From a bacterium (Candidatus Blackallbacteria) CG13_big_fil_rev_8_21_14_2_50_49_14 (GTDB lineage Bacteria > Cyanobacteriota > Sericytochromatia > UBA7694), in contig PFGG01000064.1 in NCBI GenBank assembly GCA_002783405.1, positions 309,570-373,569 of the forward strand: a stretch of DNA of 64,000 nucleotides. Direction: 5' to 3'. Under the pieces are notes generated by a model. The model did no database searches. It saw only the letters and a program-made list of their open reading frames with translations, and was not told where the DNA came from. This document shows, one piece after another, positions 49,468 through 61,300 of the stretch (position 1 is the first letter of the stretch; every line of letters starts with the position of its first letter). Made by a program: the position numbers and the translations under genes.

Positions 49468-51872
49468 TGGGAAGTGAGTGGTCAGATCCCCAGGTGCCAA
49501 GTTACCATGCCGCGGGCGAAAAATTGGCGCAGGATTTGAATATTTCACCTTTTTTGGCGCAGCTCTTGCTGAACAGAGGCTTGGCGACTGAGTCTGAAAT
49601 CAAGGCTTTTATTCAGCCTGAGCCTTGCTTAGAGTGGGTGAATGCCCCTTTCCATGCGGCTTTGGTCGAGCTGTTTCAAGCTGTTTTAGCGCAAGAGCAG
49701 CTGGTGGTTATCCATGGGGATTATGACGCGGATGGCCTGACGGGCACAGCGATTCTGACGGAGTTTCTACGCGCTTGCGGATTTCAGGTCGAACCTTTTC
49801 TGCCGACCCGTTCGTTGGGCTATGGTCTCAATGCGCAAACGATTGAGCGTTTTATCGAATCGGGTGCCAAACTCTTGATCACAGTGGATTGTGGGGTCAG
49901 CAATCTGAATGAGATTGCACAGGCCAAAGCGGCGGGAATGCATACCCTGATTACAGATCACCATGGCTTGGGTGAAACCCTGCCCCCTGCAGATTTTATT
50001 CTGCATCCTCAGGTTTTGGGGTTTAAAGAATTGGAAAACCTTTCGGGTGTAGGCATGGCCTATTGGTTGATGCAAGCATTGCATCCCCATTTTCAATGCC
50101 CTTATCCCCCTGAACATTGGTTGGAACTGGCGGGGATTGGCACACTGGCCGATATGACTCCCCTGTTGGGATTTAACCGGAATTTGGTCAAGCAATCGCT
50201 GGCGTCGATTCGAAAAACCCGACGCCCCGGTCTTTTGGCGCTTTTGCAACGAAAAAATCTTCGCCCTCAGGATTTGGATGAAACCCAGTTGGCTTTTAAA
50301 TTGATTCCAGTTTTAAATGCCGCAGGCAGATTGCAGAGCCCCATGCTTTCGCTGGATTTACTGCTGGCAGAAGATCAGGAAGAAGCCGATGCGCTTGCCG
50401 AAACTCTGGACCATATCAATGATGCCCGCAAAACCATGTGTCAGGAGCTTTTTGCTGAAATTCAAGCTGAAGTTTCAGAAAACTTGCCCTCAGGCCCTTT
50501 GATTTTGGCGCATGAGAACTGGCCCTTTGGGATTTTAGGCATTCTTTGTTCGCAATTGGTAGAAGCCTATGGCGTGCCCGTTTTTCTGATTTCGATTGAA
50601 AAAGGCATTGGCAAAGCCTCTGTGCGCGCCCCTGAAGGCTTTCATGTGCTGCAAGCACTGCAGACCTGCCCTGAACTCTTTCTGAAATTTGGAGGACATG
50701 CCCAAGCGGGAGGCTTTAGCCTTTTGCCTGAAAATATTTCCGCCCTGCGCGTACAGATGCAAACGCTTTATTTGGCTGCAGGTGCGCCGGTCTCTCAGCT
50801 TCAGGCTGAAATGGAGCTGAACCCACTTTTAATCAAACCAGGTCTTTGGCAGGACCTGACAAAATTGGCTCCCTTTGGGGCCGGAAATCCCATGCCCGCC
50901 TTTTTAAGTTTGAATGCAAGGCTGGAGCAAATCAAACCCGATAAAAATCGCAAACACCTCTTCGCTGAAATTGCGCCAGGTGTACGTATCAAAGCCTGGA
51001 ATGCCTGGCAGGAGGATTTAGCCGGTTATCAGCATTTTGATCTGTATTATCAGCTTGAAGAAAATCTCTGGAATGGGCGTTCCCGCCTGGAGTTAAATGT
51101 TCAAAAAATCAGACCCCGCAAGTCTGTACCTGCGAATTTAACTGTTCCAGCGCAAAAACCTACGCAAAGGCTTTTAAGCGGACATGCCCTTCAAGCTTTT
51201 TCACTGACGCCGCCCGGTGCAGAATGGGCCTTGAATTTTGAACTGCCCCCCTTGGATGGCAAGTTGCCTGAGCTAATTTGGCATGATTGGCGAAATCTGA
51301 AAAAACAAAGTCAGGCTTTAAATAAACTTTTAGCTCACTCAGAGACGCTCGTGCTCTCATTGCCTCCAGATTTGCGGGACCAGGATATCTGCGCTGAAAA
51401 AACAAGCCCTGTCTGCAAAGCGCTCGTTTTGCGTTTTTGGCCTGAGAAACCTGCTGAATTGCGTGCACTCTTAATCATCACCGGGGCAAATGCGCTGTAT
51501 TTACTCGGTCCTGAACAGGGGGTTCAGGCTCCTGATTTTAATCTTTTACTCAGCGCTCGGGAATTGCTTCGAGAGTGTCCGATTGAAAGGGTTGAAATGC
51601 GGCTGATGGAGGCCCTCAAAATCTCGTATTTCAGGGCGACTTTGATTATTTCCTGCTTGTGTGATCTTGGTATGATGGCATATGATAAGGAACGGGTTAA
51701 AATAGAAAAGCTCGCGCAATGCTTGAGTTTAAATACCAGTCCCCATTATCGGGCCTATTTATCTCGTTCAGAGCAATTGCTTGCTTGGAATCAAACTTGG
51801 TGCCAAAGACCACTGGCAGCGCTTCAGAAGCTGCTGCACACAGAAAAGGATGACTATGAATCTCATACCTGA
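49467..51872 (+). CDS. recJ: RecJ single-stranded-DNA 5'-exonuclease
   Basis: An 801-aa RecJ: GDYDADGLTGTAI (about 88-100), VDCGVSNL, TDHHGLG (about 163-169; the DHH motif), and the DHHA1 motif GGHAQAGGFSLL (about 410), followed by an OB-like domain (about 450-560) and a long C-terminal extension, as in the larger RecJ of Firmicutes and Cyanobacteria. It degrades ssDNA 5'-3' in recombination and repair. Its 3' end overlaps apt by 17 bp. Confidence 0.93.
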   Translation: MGSEWSDPQVPSYHAAGEKLAQDLNISPFLAQLLLNRGLATESEIKAFIQPEPCLEWVNAPFHAALVELFQAVLAQEQLVVIHGDYDADGLTGTAILTEFLRACGFQVEPFLPTRSLGYGLNAQTIERFIESGAKLLITVDCGVSNLNEIAQAKAAGMHTLITDHHGLGETLPPADFILHPQVLGFKELENLSGVGMAYWLMQALHPHFQCPYPPEHWLELAGIGTLADMTPLLGFNRNLVKQSLASIRKTRRPGLLALLQRKNLRPQDLDETQLAFKLIPVLNAAGRLQSPMLSLDLLLAEDQEEADALAETLDHINDARKTMCQELFAEIQAEVSENLPSGPLILAHENWPFGILGILCSQLVEAYGVPVFLISIEKGIGKASVRAPEGFHVLQALQTCPELFLKFGGHAQAGGFSLLPENISALRVQMQTLYLAAGAPVSQLQAEMELNPLLIKPGLWQDLTKLAPFGAGNPMPAFLSLNARLEQIKPDKNRKHLFAEIAPGVRIKAWNAWQEDLAGYQHFDLYYQLEENLWNGRSRLELNVQKIRPRKSVPANLTVPAQKPTQRLLSGHALQAFSLTPPGAEWALNFELPPLDGKLPELIWHDWRNLKKQSQALNKLLAHSETLVLSLPPDLRDQDICAEKTSPVCKALVLRFWPEKPAELRALLIITGANALYLLGPEQGVQAPDFNLLLSARELLRECPIERVEMRLMEALKISYFRATLIISCLCDLGMMAYDKERVKIEKLAQCLSLNTSPHYRAYLSRSEQLLAWNQTWCQRPLAALQKLLHTEKDDYESHT

Positions 51873-52398
51873 CAATGAGCTCGAAGAACTCTTAAAACCT
51901 CATATTCGCGATATCCCTGATTTCCCCAAGCCGGGCATTTTGTTTAAGGATATTACGACGCTCTTGCGGGAACCTGAGATGCTCCGCATCAGCCTTGAGC
52001 AAATGGCTCTACGTTTTCAGAATATGGATATCCAGCACGTTGTCGGGATTGAATCACGTGGCTTTATTTTGGGTACCCCTCTGGCCTATCTGCTAAAAGC
52101 AGGATTTGTGCCCGTTCGCAAAGCCGGTAAATTGCCTGGGGCCACCTATCGCAAAGAATATGCCTTGGAATATGGCAGCGATGTGCTTGAAATTCACCAG
52201 GATGCCATTCAACCGGGCGAAAAGGTTTTGCTCTGTGATGATCTGCTCGCGACGGGGGGCACCGCACGGGCGACCCTTGAAATGCTTGAGGAATTGGGCG
52301 CAAACGTTGTCGGTAGCGTTTTCGCGATCGAACTTTTATTTCTGAACGGTAGGGAGAAATTGTCCAATTGCAAGACAGTCAGTCTGATCAAGTACTGA
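51856..52398 (+). CDS. apt: Adenine phosphoribosyltransferase
   Basis: A 180-aa enzyme of normal length: IRDIPDFPKPGILFKDITTLL at the N-terminus, VGIESRGFILG, and the PRPP-binding motif VLLCDDLLATGGTARAT. It makes AMP from adenine and PRPP. The ATG at 51856 has AAGGA upstream and lies within the recJ end, giving the coupled order recJ-apt-rel found in many bacteria. Its 3' end overlaps rel by 31 bp. Confidence 0.93.
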   Translation: MNLIPDNELEELLKPHIRDIPDFPKPGILFKDITTLLREPEMLRISLEQMALRFQNMDIQHVVGIESRGFILGTPLAYLLKAGFVPVRKAGKLPGATYRKEYALEYGSDVLEIHQDAIQPGEKVLLCDDLLATGGTARATLEMLEELGANVVGSVFAIELLFLNGREKLSNCKTVSLIKY

Positions 52399-54725
52399 AG
52401 AAAAAACTGCCTTTACCTGGAGAAATTCCAATCAGCTCCTATCCGCCTTATGTAGCCAGCTTGCTGGAGCATTTGGTGAAGAAAATGTCTTATGCTACGC
52501 CTGAGGATATCAATTTTGCCGAACGCGCTTTTTTTGCTGCCTATGAACTGCACAAAGAGCAAAAGCGCAAATCAGGTGAACCCTATATTATTCACCCCTA
52601 TGAAGTCGCTTTGATTCTGACAGAGCTGAACGCCAGCGGAGAAATGCTGGCTGCCGGTTTTTTACACGATATTCTTGAAGACACCGATTTTACCCATGCA
52701 GAAATGAAAGAAGCTTTTGGTGAAACGGTTACCGCCCTGGTGGAAGGGGTTACCAAACTCAGCAAATTTTCTTTTTCTTCAAAAGAAGAACGCCAAGCTG
52801 AAAATTTCAGGCGCATGTTTATGGCCATGGCCCAGGATATCCGTGTGGTGATTATCAAATTGGCTGACCGCTTGCACAATATGCGCACCCTGGATCATAT
52901 GTCAGAAGACAAGCAGCGAAAAATCGCCCAAGAAACGCTCGATATCTTTGCTCCTTTGGCCCACCGTTTGGGGATTGGGCGTTTGAAATGGGAATTGGAA
53001 GATCTCTGCTTAAGGTACCTTTATCCAGACTATTATTGGAGCATTGCCCAGTATATTGCCCAAAAACGCCAGGAGCGGGAAGAAGTCATGACGCGTACTT
53101 TAACCCAACTCAAGCAAGGGCTTGTCGAAGCGCATACCGATTTCTATATTGAGGGAGATCCTGTTCCCCCTGTTGTGGACGGGAGAAAGCGCACGAAAAA
53201 AGTTCAAATCTTTGGTCGACCTAAAAATTTTTATAGTATTTATAATAAAATATCTAAAAAACAAAAAGATTTCAAAGATATTTACGATTATTTTGGAATT
53301 CGGGTATTGGTAGAGAGTGAAGCGGATTGCTATGCGGTTTTGGGGCAGGTGCATGCACTTTGGAAACCCATTCCGGGCCGTTTCAAAGATTATATTGCCA
53401 TGCCCAAACAAAATATGTACCAATCCCTGCACACCACCGTGATCAGCGAAACCGGTCACCCGTTGGAGGTACAGATTCGTACCTTCGATATGGATGGGGT
53501 TGCTGAGTTTGGGATTGCTGCGCATTGGAAATACAAGCAAGGCACTGCGAATTTACCCAAGCGCAATAAAAATGATCTTCAGCTCACCTGGTTACGCCAA
53601 TTGTTGGATTGGCAGAATGACCTCAAAGATGCTGAAGAGTTTATGGCCAACGTCAAAGACGATCTCTTTGAAGAAGATATCTATATTTTTACCCCGCGCG
53701 GGGATGTTCATGTCTTGCCCAAAGGGTCAACACCGATTGATTTCGCTTATCGGATTCATACCCAGGTAGGGAATACCTGTGTGGGTTCGAAAATGAATGG
53801 TCGCATGATCAGCCTGTCGACTCCCCTTGAAAACGGGGCCCAGGTTGAAATTATGACCTCTAAAAATGGGCAACCCAGTCTGGATTGGATCAACTTCGTA
53901 GTTTCGAACCAGGCCAAAAATAATATTCGCAAGTGGTTTAAAAAAGAACGCCGCGAAGACAGTTTGAAACGTGGGAAAGAACTTTTGGAAGCGGAATTCG
54001 GCAAAGAAAATTTTGAGCACTATATCCGTTCCAAAACCTTTGAAGAAATGGCCCAGAAATTCAACCGCAACAGCGTTGAGGATTTAATTGCGACGGTCGG
54101 TTATGGTGAAATCACGCCCAAGCAATTGCTCAACCGGATTAAAACAGGCCCTTTGAATCCTGCGCTACTTGACGAGGCGATCATTGGCCAAACCGTTTCT
54201 CCTGAACGCAAACGCCGCGAAGCCAAAGGCAAAGGGATCATGATTGGCGGAGAGGCGGGGGTCTTGGTCTTTTTCCCGAATTGTTGCCTGCCTGTTCCTG
54301 GCGAGCCGATCGTGGGGGTCGTAACCCGCAATAAAGGGGTCGCCGTACATTCCAAAGAATGTCCGAACTTGGGGCAGGTCAATCCGCGCCGCTGTTTGCC
54401 CGCCAGTTGGGGCGAAGTTGAGAAAAGTTTTTATCCTGTTGAATTGCAAATTTATACGATTGACAGGCGGGGGCTGCTCAAAGATATTGTGGCGCGTATG
54501 TCGGATAATAAGATCAATATTTTAGCTGCCAATGTAATTACGCACCGCGATAAGACGGCAACGATTGATTTGGTGGTTGAAGTTGTGGATATCAAGCAAT
54601 TACAGGCTATTATTCAAAAAATAAGGGCGATGAGTGATGTTTTGAATGTGGTTAGAATTGTCAAAACATCCAAGGCGATCAAACAGATGACATCCAAAAA
54701 TGAACAGAAGAAAACCGGAAAATAA
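52368..54725 (+). CDS. rel: Bifunctional (p)ppGpp synthetase/hydrolase (Rel/SpoT)
   Basis: A 785-aa long RSH protein. HD hydrolase domain intact (His76, HD at 100-101 in GFLHDILEDT); synthetase domain with FGRPKNFYSIYNKI and PGRFKDYIAMPKQNMYQSLHTTV (about 336-358); TGS domain (about 438-500, YIFTPRGDVHVLPKG); ZFD/CC region with CCLPVPGEPIVGVVTRNKG; and C-terminal ACT (about 690-770). It makes and degrades ppGpp in the stringent response. The start is TTG at 52368, inside apt. Confidence 0.92.
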   Translation: MQDSQSDQVLKKKLPLPGEIPISSYPPYVASLLEHLVKKMSYATPEDINFAERAFFAAYELHKEQKRKSGEPYIIHPYEVALILTELNASGEMLAAGFLHDILEDTDFTHAEMKEAFGETVTALVEGVTKLSKFSFSSKEERQAENFRRMFMAMAQDIRVVIIKLADRLHNMRTLDHMSEDKQRKIAQETLDIFAPLAHRLGIGRLKWELEDLCLRYLYPDYYWSIAQYIAQKRQEREEVMTRTLTQLKQGLVEAHTDFYIEGDPVPPVVDGRKRTKKVQIFGRPKNFYSIYNKISKKQKDFKDIYDYFGIRVLVESEADCYAVLGQVHALWKPIPGRFKDYIAMPKQNMYQSLHTTVISETGHPLEVQIRTFDMDGVAEFGIAAHWKYKQGTANLPKRNKNDLQLTWLRQLLDWQNDLKDAEEFMANVKDDLFEEDIYIFTPRGDVHVLPKGSTPIDFAYRIHTQVGNTCVGSKMNGRMISLSTPLENGAQVEIMTSKNGQPSLDWINFVVSNQAKNNIRKWFKKERREDSLKRGKELLEAEFGKENFEHYIRSKTFEEMAQKFNRNSVEDLIATVGYGEITPKQLLNRIKTGPLNPALLDEAIIGQTVSPERKRREAKGKGIMIGGEAGVLVFFPNCCLPVPGEPIVGVVTRNKGVAVHSKECPNLGQVNPRRCLPASWGEVEKSFYPVELQIYTIDRRGLLKDIVARMSDNKINILAANVITHRDKTATIDLVVEVVDIKQLQAIIQKIRAMSDVLNVVRIVKTSKAIKQMTSKNEQKKTGK

Positions 54726-54806
54726 CCAGCAAAGCGCGATTCTCTGACGTAAAGTGCTGCCCGGATAGTATACTAAGACCAGGAAACTCCCGGAGGACAG
54801 GTGCTG

Positions 54807-55214
54807 ATGAGTCAGATTTCAAAAAATGAACGGCATGAGCTTGAGATTGAAGAAGTCGAAAAAGACAAATTGAGCAGCCGGGTTCGCAAGGTCCGCTCGC
54901 AGGGCAAACCCCTTGAGAATTTTGAACAGGTGGTTGAAAAAGCGCAGGAAATCGCGCGCAAAGTGAGCTATCTGGATGAAGATTTGCGCTTGGTTGAACA
55001 GGATCAGGCGCATGAAGTGGTTACCCTGCGCAGTGATGAGCCCCAAACGGCTCCGGGGGAATTGGAATATTACCAGGTTGAAGTCAGCAAAGATGGAGCA
55101 ACCCAGTTGGAGCGTAAGCGCTATAAAAGTGAAGAAACCGAAACTGAAAATGTTGATTTCGTGATCTCAGAGAAGAATCTTGAGCGTTTGGGCAAAGATC
55201 TCAAGGGAAAATGA
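54807..55214 (+). CDS. Charged helical protein of unknown function
   Basis: A 135-aa acidic/basic, hydrophilic protein (RHELEIEEVEKDKLSSRVRK, ENFEQVVEKAQEIARKVSYL, YYQVEVSKDGATQLERKRYK) with no signal, TM or recognised family. GGAGG lies ten bases before the ATG at 54807; a GTG at 54801 is the alternative. The stop overlaps the radical SAM start (ATGA), so the two are coupled. Confidence 0.55.
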   Translation: MSQISKNERHELEIEEVEKDKLSSRVRKVRSQGKPLENFEQVVEKAQEIARKVSYLDEDLRLVEQDQAHEVVTLRSDEPQTAPGELEYYQVEVSKDGATQLERKRYKSEETETENVDFVISEKNLERLGKDLKGK

Positions 55215-56371
55215 ATCAAACCTTCCTGAAGCAGCACAGTTCAGGTTTTCAATTTAAGCTTCATCCTAAAAATACCGGCTATTCGATCAGTTTGGGGCCA
55301 GATACCGTTTATTCATTTGATCCCGAAGACCGTTTGATTTGGGTTTACCAATCTGGAACAGGTTATCAAAGGGGCTTAAGCGGCGCTGTTTTGGCAAAGA
55401 CCCGCAATAGTCAGGGGAAAAAACGCTGGCTGCTGAATCTTGAAGAGCAGGCCAGGCTCTTTCAAAAGGTTTTGGCTGATCTGAATACCCTCCATGCTCT
55501 GATCGAACCGCATGAGCAGGCTGTTATTGAAAAATTGCTTGCAAAAAATGGCGAGGCTCTGGCGTCTGAGAGTTTAAGCTTCCAAGCGATCTACCGTCCG
55601 ATCAGTATTCTTCCTCCCGATCAGTATTCAGCGATTGTGGTTCAGGCTGCAGAAGGCTGTTCCTGGAACCGCTGCCATTTTTGTAATTTTTACAAGGATC
55701 GTCGCTTTCGGATTAAATCAGAAACCGAATTTATTGAGCATTTGCAGGCGGTTTCGAATTATCTGGGAAAAAGTGCTCTCACCCGCAAAGGCCTGTTTTT
55801 GGCAGATGGGGATGCCTTGATGATCCCACAGCCCCACCTGCTCAAACTAATCGCTGATATGCAACAGGTTTTTCCAGGAAGGCCTTGGTATAGTTTCATG
55901 GATGCTTTTCGCCCTCAAGCCAAGCAGATTTCAGATTATCAAAGGCTGGCTGAAACAGGATTGAAACGGGTTTATCTGGGCATTGAAAGTGGCTATGGCC
56001 CCTTGTTATCGCTTTTAAACAAACCAGGAGATCCCGAGCTGATGTTGACTGAAGTTTTACGTTTGAAAGAAGCGGGGCTTCAGGTCGGCTTGATTCTGAT
56101 GATCGGCATAGGCGGCAGGCAGATGGCCGCAGAGCATCTCAGTGAAAGCTTAAAGTTTTTAGACGCCTTGCCCTTGGACAAAGGGGATATTGTTTATCTT
56201 TCTGAATTCATTGAACACCCGGATCAACCCTATCACCAGCAAGCACTGGAACAGGGGATCACGCCCCTCTCAGAACAAGAAATTCAAACTCAAATCCAGG
56301 CTTTTAAGCAGGGGTTGCGGCATAGTTTGGCCCAGGTTTCTCCCTATCATTTGATGGAATATATTTACTGA
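55211..56371 (+). CDS. Radical SAM protein with CX4CX2C cluster motif
   Basis: A 386-aa radical SAM protein. The 4Fe-4S motif is [12 protein letters not shown] (Cys150, Cys155, Cys158), a CX4CX2C variant seen in some radical SAM families instead of CX3CX2C. Supporting blocks: [37 protein letters not shown] and [13 protein letters not shown]. It makes a 5'-deoxyadenosyl radical; the product is unknown. The N-terminal 120 residues have no recognised domain. The 3' end overlaps the convergent GMC gene by 68 bp. Confidence 0.82.
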   Translation: MNQTFLKQHSSGFQFKLHPKNTGYSISLGPDTVYSFDPEDRLIWVYQSGTGYQRGLSGAVLAKTRNSQGKKRWLLNLEEQARLFQKVLADLNTLHALIEPHEQAVIEKLLAKNGEALASESLSFQAIYRPISILPPDQYSAIVVQAAEGCSWNRCHFCNFYKDRRFRIKSETEFIEHLQAVSNYLGKSALTRKGLFLADGDALMIPQPHLLKLIADMQQVFPGRPWYSFMDAFRPQAKQISDYQRLAETGLKRVYLGIESGYGPLLSLLNKPGDPELMLTEVLRLKEAGLQVGLILMIGIGGRQMAAEHLSESLKFLDALPLDKGDIVYLSEFIEHPDQPYHQQALEQGITPLSEQEIQTQIQAFKQGLRHSLAQVSPYHLMEYIY

Positions 56372-58076
56372 AACTAAACTGTTTGGACCAACTGATCGTG
56401 TCTTGTGAGGGCTCAATCGCCTGATGAGGATCCCGCAGCAAGAGATTTTCGACCCCCCAGGTTTTTTCAACTTTGAATGCTTGAAAGTTTTGGCCGGGTT
56501 TAACGGGGATTTGGCTCATGGCGTATTCAGTCAGACTGGTGATCGTCAGACTGGGATTGACCCCCAAATTGACGGGGATCATCGAACCATCGCAGACCCA
56601 CATATTCTGGTAACCATAAACGCGACAGCTTAAATCAACCACTCCTTCCTGGGGAGATTGTCCAATGGCGCATCCGCCCAGGATATGGGCGGTGGTGGGA
56701 ATATCCAAAAGCACTTCGTTGATGGCGGAGCCGGGTATGGCATTCATTTTTTCTGCCATGGTACGGGCAAATTGATTGGCCAAGGGGATATACGAAGGGG
56801 CTTTTTCTCCTTGCTCGGGTGCTGAGGTAAGATGCGCGCCAAAGGGCCATTTCCAACGGGCTTTGAGTTTTACCTTGAGAGAATTATCAAGGGTTTGCAT
56901 AAAGAGTAGAATAATGCTTTGGCGGGCAAAGCCCACAGGGGAAAGAATCTGAAGAAAATCGCGGGGGTGTTTGAGGATATTCTGCAGAAATCTGATCTGT
57001 CGGGGCAGTTTTCCTCCGCCATCGGTCAGAAGGGTTGCGAGCAGGCCCATGGCATCAGAACCAGCAGGGTAGCGAACAGGTTCAATATGGCTGTGTGCGT
57101 CAGGATAAACGCTGGAGGTGATCGCCACCCCCTGGGAAAAATCGGCTTCAGGGTCGCGGGAGGTGACCCCCAAAATGGCTTCTGAATTGGTGCGCACCGT
57201 GTGCCCCAATTGCTCAGAGAGTCTGGGCAAATGCCCTTGGGTTTTCATTTTGAGCAAGAGTTTGAGCGTTCCCAAGACACCGGCCGACAAGACCAAATTT
57301 TTTGTTTGATAAGCTTTTCTCGGCGTACCCAGGGGATGGGTACTGCAGCGGGTGCGTAAGCTATAGCCCAGCGAGCCATCGCCTGAAAGAGGGATGATTT
57401 CTTCAACCCGGGTTTCAGGGATAATTTCGACCCCCAGTTTTTCAGCCAGAAAGAGATAGTTTTTTACCAGGGTATTTTTGGCGCCGACCCGACAGCCCAC
57501 CATACAGGCTCCGCAATGGGTGCAGCCTGTTCTTTCGGGGCCATCCCCCTCGAAATAGGGATCCGGATGGGTTTTTCCTTCTTCACCGAAATACACCCCG
57601 ACGGGAGTGGTTTGAAAGCTCTCTCCTGCCTGAAATTCTTCGGCGCTTTTGCGCAAAAAATCATCAGCAGGCCAAAGACGAGGGTTGGGGGTCACACCCA
57701 ACATTTTTTTTGCGAGTTCGAAAAAAGGCAATAAACCTTCTTTTCCACCCAAAGCTTGGATCAATGGGTTCTCAAAGAATGAATCGGGGGGAATATACAG
57801 GGTATTGGCATAGACCAGGCTGCCGCCCCCTACACCCGCCCCACTGAGAATCAAAACATCTTTTAAAAGATTCAATCTTTGGATGCCGTAGAGACCCAGA
57901 CGTGGCATCCAAAGAAACTTTTTCAAAGTCCAGTTGGTTTTGGGAAAGTCTTGATCCTGCCACCGTTTGCCACTTTCAAGCAGGGCCACTTTATAGCCTT
58001 TTTGGGCCAGCCTTAAGGCCGAAACACTGCCGCCGAAACCTGATCCAATGATCATAAAATCATATTGAGGGGCCAT
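56304..58076 (-). CDS. GMC oxidoreductase with four-cysteine motif
   Basis: A 590-aa FAD enzyme of the cholesterol-oxidase-like GMC group: [18 protein letters not shown] at the N-terminus, [16 protein letters not shown] (about 78-93), and the C-terminal [12 protein letters not shown] plus [19 protein letters not shown]. At 185-195 it has [11 protein letters not shown] (Cys185, 188, 191, 195) followed by RVGAKNTL, a CX2CX2CX3C ferredoxin-type arrangement known in this subgroup. It oxidises an alcohol or sterol-like substrate. It is divergent from the TIG lipoprotein gene. Confidence 0.88.
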   Translation of the reverse strand: MAPQYDFMIIGSGFGGSVSALRLAQKGYKVALLESGKRWQDQDFPKTNWTLKKFLWMPRLGLYGIQRLNLLKDVLILSGAGVGGGSLVYANTLYIPPDSFFENPLIQALGGKEGLLPFFELAKKMLGVTPNPRLWPADDFLRKSAEEFQAGESFQTTPVGVYFGEEGKTHPDPYFEGDGPERTGCTHCGACMVGCRVGAKNTLVKNYLFLAEKLGVEIIPETRVEEIIPLSGDGSLGYSLRTRCSTHPLGTPRKAYQTKNLVLSAGVLGTLKLLLKMKTQGHLPRLSEQLGHTVRTNSEAILGVTSRDPEADFSQGVAITSSVYPDAHSHIEPVRYPAGSDAMGLLATLLTDGGGKLPRQIRFLQNILKHPRDFLQILSPVGFARQSIILLFMQTLDNSLKVKLKARWKWPFGAHLTSAPEQGEKAPSYIPLANQFARTMAEKMNAIPGSAINEVLLDIPTTAHILGGCAIGQSPQEGVVDLSCRVYGYQNMWVCDGSMIPVNLGVNPSLTITSLTEYAMSQIPVKPGQNFQAFKVEKTWGVENLLLRDPHQAIEPSQDTISWSKQFSFSKYIPSNDREKPGPNYAATPA

Positions 58077-58354
58077 ATTTCAATTTCCTGAAAATTTAGT
58101 TTTCATTTTAGCACCCGACTGGCTCTAAAAAAACGCAACAATCTATTGAAATGCTTTAAAGCTGAATTAAAACTCTGTTTTTAAGCGCATATTTAGCGCT
58201 TGAATTGGGTAAGTAAAAACTAGAGGCTGAGCTATGTCAATTTTTTGCTGTTTGATATGAATAGAAAAAAGCCAGAGTCGTAAGTTAAAATAAGAGTGTA
58301 AGAGAATATTAGTTTGACCGTGATAAAAACGGTTTGCAGTGGAGGAAATTTTTT
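58077..58354. other. Divergent intergenic region (278 bp)
   Basis: Between the GMC gene (minus) and the TIG lipoprotein gene (plus). Moderately AT-rich, with TAAAAT-like hexamers near 58285-58295 and a GGAGG just before the TTG at 58355. A small ACCGT/ACGGT hairpin (about 58317-58333) lies before the RBS. No ORF is called. Confidence 0.4.
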
Positions 58355-61300
58355 TTGAAACGCAGCTCATTGGCGTTGGCATTATTGATGATTTCGTGTA
58401 CGGTTTTACCTCCTGGCACAGGCCAAAAGGGGGCTGGTATACCTGGGAATTCCCCTCTGCAGCCCGCGACTTTGCCAGTCCAATCGCCTGCTTCTCAAAC
58501 AGTATTTCCCCATCAACCCTTGATTGATTCAGCAGAGGCAAAGATTAGTGGCAGTGCGCAGGGAGATCATCTCAGCCTGAAAGTGATTATTCCCAGAGCC
58601 TCCTCGGGCATGCGGGTTCAAGCCTTGGAGTTGGATAAAATTTCCCATTTGCGCTCCTGGGTCTCCAGCAATGACTTGAGTGCACCTATTTTTAATTTGG
58701 ATAATTATGTCGCTGTGCGTTCTGATGGTCAGAATACCGCCTTGAGTATCAAGACCGTACCTCGCGGAAAGAACCGTGTGGTCAGTGTTCAAGGCTATGA
58801 CAATACGACCAACCACGCGCCGATTGAAGGGGCTTTGCTCAAAGCCGTTTACAGTTCTCCTGAAAACAGCACTGAAATTGTCTTGACCTTTACCTGGCGC
58901 TCGACGGCCACAGCTTCTGTGCTTGAATCCCTGATTAAAAAAGATCCTGCAGTCGTTGGCAACTTAAATGCAGAACAGGTCAATCAGCTGATTGAAAATC
59001 TGAACATGACCCAACTCAATGCCTTGCTTGACAAGGTGATTTATGGAAACAACCCTGTGGGGGGAACGACCTATGCACTTCATCCGTCGCGACTGAATGC
59101 AGATGTACTGGCCAAGGCGATTGTAGATGCCAATGGAACTGTGCCGGTTCTCAATGCAGGGGATCCAACCCCAGCGAATTGGATCAAGAACATGGGCGAT
59201 ATTACCCTTGTCGTTAAAACTCCCAATCAAAATAATTTTAACAGCCAGATTCAGGTTCAGATTACCGATCCTGCGTCTCCCGCCGTGATTATTTCAGCGG
59301 GTCAGAATTCTGCTTCTCTTCCCCAGATCATTCCCGGAACCTGGCAAGCAATTGTCAAGTTAGAGGGGCTGAATGGGGGCGTTTCAACACGCGCAAATCT
59401 CAGTGTCGATGCCAATGGCGTGGTGCAGCTCACAGAGGGAACCCAAGGCAATCCAATTATTTTACCGCCGGTGATCAAGGCTATAACGGCCACTCAAGGA
59501 GCCAGTGGCACCCAAATTACCTTAACAGGGGATGGCTTTAATCCTGCCGGTGGCAATACCGTCAAGTTTGGGACAGTGACCGCCACCGTAGACGTGACCT
59601 CAGCAACTTCTTTGGTGGTGACCGTTCCACCGGGCATTTCGGGAACGGTTCCGATTCAGGTTACCAACAATGGCAAAACCAGTAATCAGGTTAACTTTAA
59701 TGTTGAAAGCAAAATTGTCTCTTTGAGCAAGCCCGGTGGCAAAGCTGGAGATACGCTGACACTTCAGGTTTCAGGTTTTGATGCGAGCAGCTCAAATCCC
59801 ACCGTGACGTTTGCTGGGGGGGCCAATGCCACCGTTACCGGTACCACGGCGGGTTCGATTACGGTAACGGTTCCTGCAGGAGCGACCACAGGGGCGATAA
59901 GCGTTACTCCTCAGGGAGGAACGGCTTTACAGAGCCCAACCTATACCCTCAATACCCCTGTGATTACCAGTTTAAACCCCGAGTCTGGCAGCGTGGGTGC
60001 GACAGTTACTGTCAAAGGTGCGAATTTTACGGGCGCAACAGGTGCCACTGTTAATGGACAGGCGGTGACTGATCTGACGGTGGTAGATGACAATACCCTT
60101 ACCTTTAAAGTGCCCGTGGGGGCAACCTCAGGTGCAGTGCAAGTTACCACCAATCAAGGAACAGGAACATCTCAAACCCCATTGACAGTTCCTCAGCAAA
60201 TTGTGGCGTTGAGTTCTCCCGGTGGGAAGGCTGGCGATTCTGTTACGATTACGGTATCTGGTTTTAATCCCCAGACCTCAAACCCAACGGTTACGTTTGC
60301 GGGGGGAGCAACCGCAACGATTACGGGCAGCACCAACAGTACGCTTACGGTGACGGTTCCTGCGGGGGCTACTACGGGTGCGATTACTGTCACTCCTCAG
60401 GGGGGAACGGCTTTACAGAGTTCAACCTATACCCTCAATACCCCTGTGATCAGCAGCTTTAACTCGAATGTGGCGATTGGCCAACAGGTGGTGCTGAGTG
60501 GCGCCAATTTCACCAATGCAACCCAGGTTACTTTTAATGGCGTTGCGGCCCCCACCTATACGGTCAATAATGATGGGACGATCACGGTGACCGTTCCGCC
60601 GGGGGCGACCGATGGTCCGATTCGCGTCACCACCCCCAGTGGCACAGGCACTTCAGCTACCAATTTTGTGCTCTTGAAACCTCCCACCATCACCCATGTG
60701 AATTATAATCCGCTTCAACCGCTTGCGCCGATTGTTTTAACGGGAACCAATTACGTGCCGGGCAGTACCCTGATGATTGGCACGACTTCTATCAATCCCA
60801 ATACCTATACGATTGACAGTACTACACAAATTACGATTCATACGCCGCCCCAGAACCTTGCAATGGATTCGGTAACGGTTTTGAATGCCTCTGGAAGCGC
60901 TGTTTCTTCTTTGATTTACAAGGACGTGATCAATTTCGTAGGCGATGCGACCAAAGTCGTGAGAACAGACGTGAATTTTGCAATCGATTCCCCCCATGGG
61001 ATCAATGTGGATCACGATACCAATATCTATATCGCCTCGCTTTTGCATAAGGTTTATAAATTCAATTCGGCAGGTCAGAATCAATACGTTTCCGGAGACG
61101 GTATTTCCGGTTGGCGGAAAGACGAAGTTACAAATCCAACGGCTAAATTTTTCGAAACGACCCTGGCCAATGCCCGTTTCAATGGGCCTGAAGATTTGGC
61201 CAATGATGCTGCGGGCAATATTTATGTTGCCGATACCACCAATCATGCGATCCGAAAAATAACAACGGATGGAAAAGTTCAGGTCCTTGCCCGCTTGCCT

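Noticed and set aside
58167..58541. 124-codon minus-strand frame in the GMC/TIG intergenic region
   Set aside because: It overlaps the RBS and signal peptide of the TIG lipoprotein and has no homology signal.
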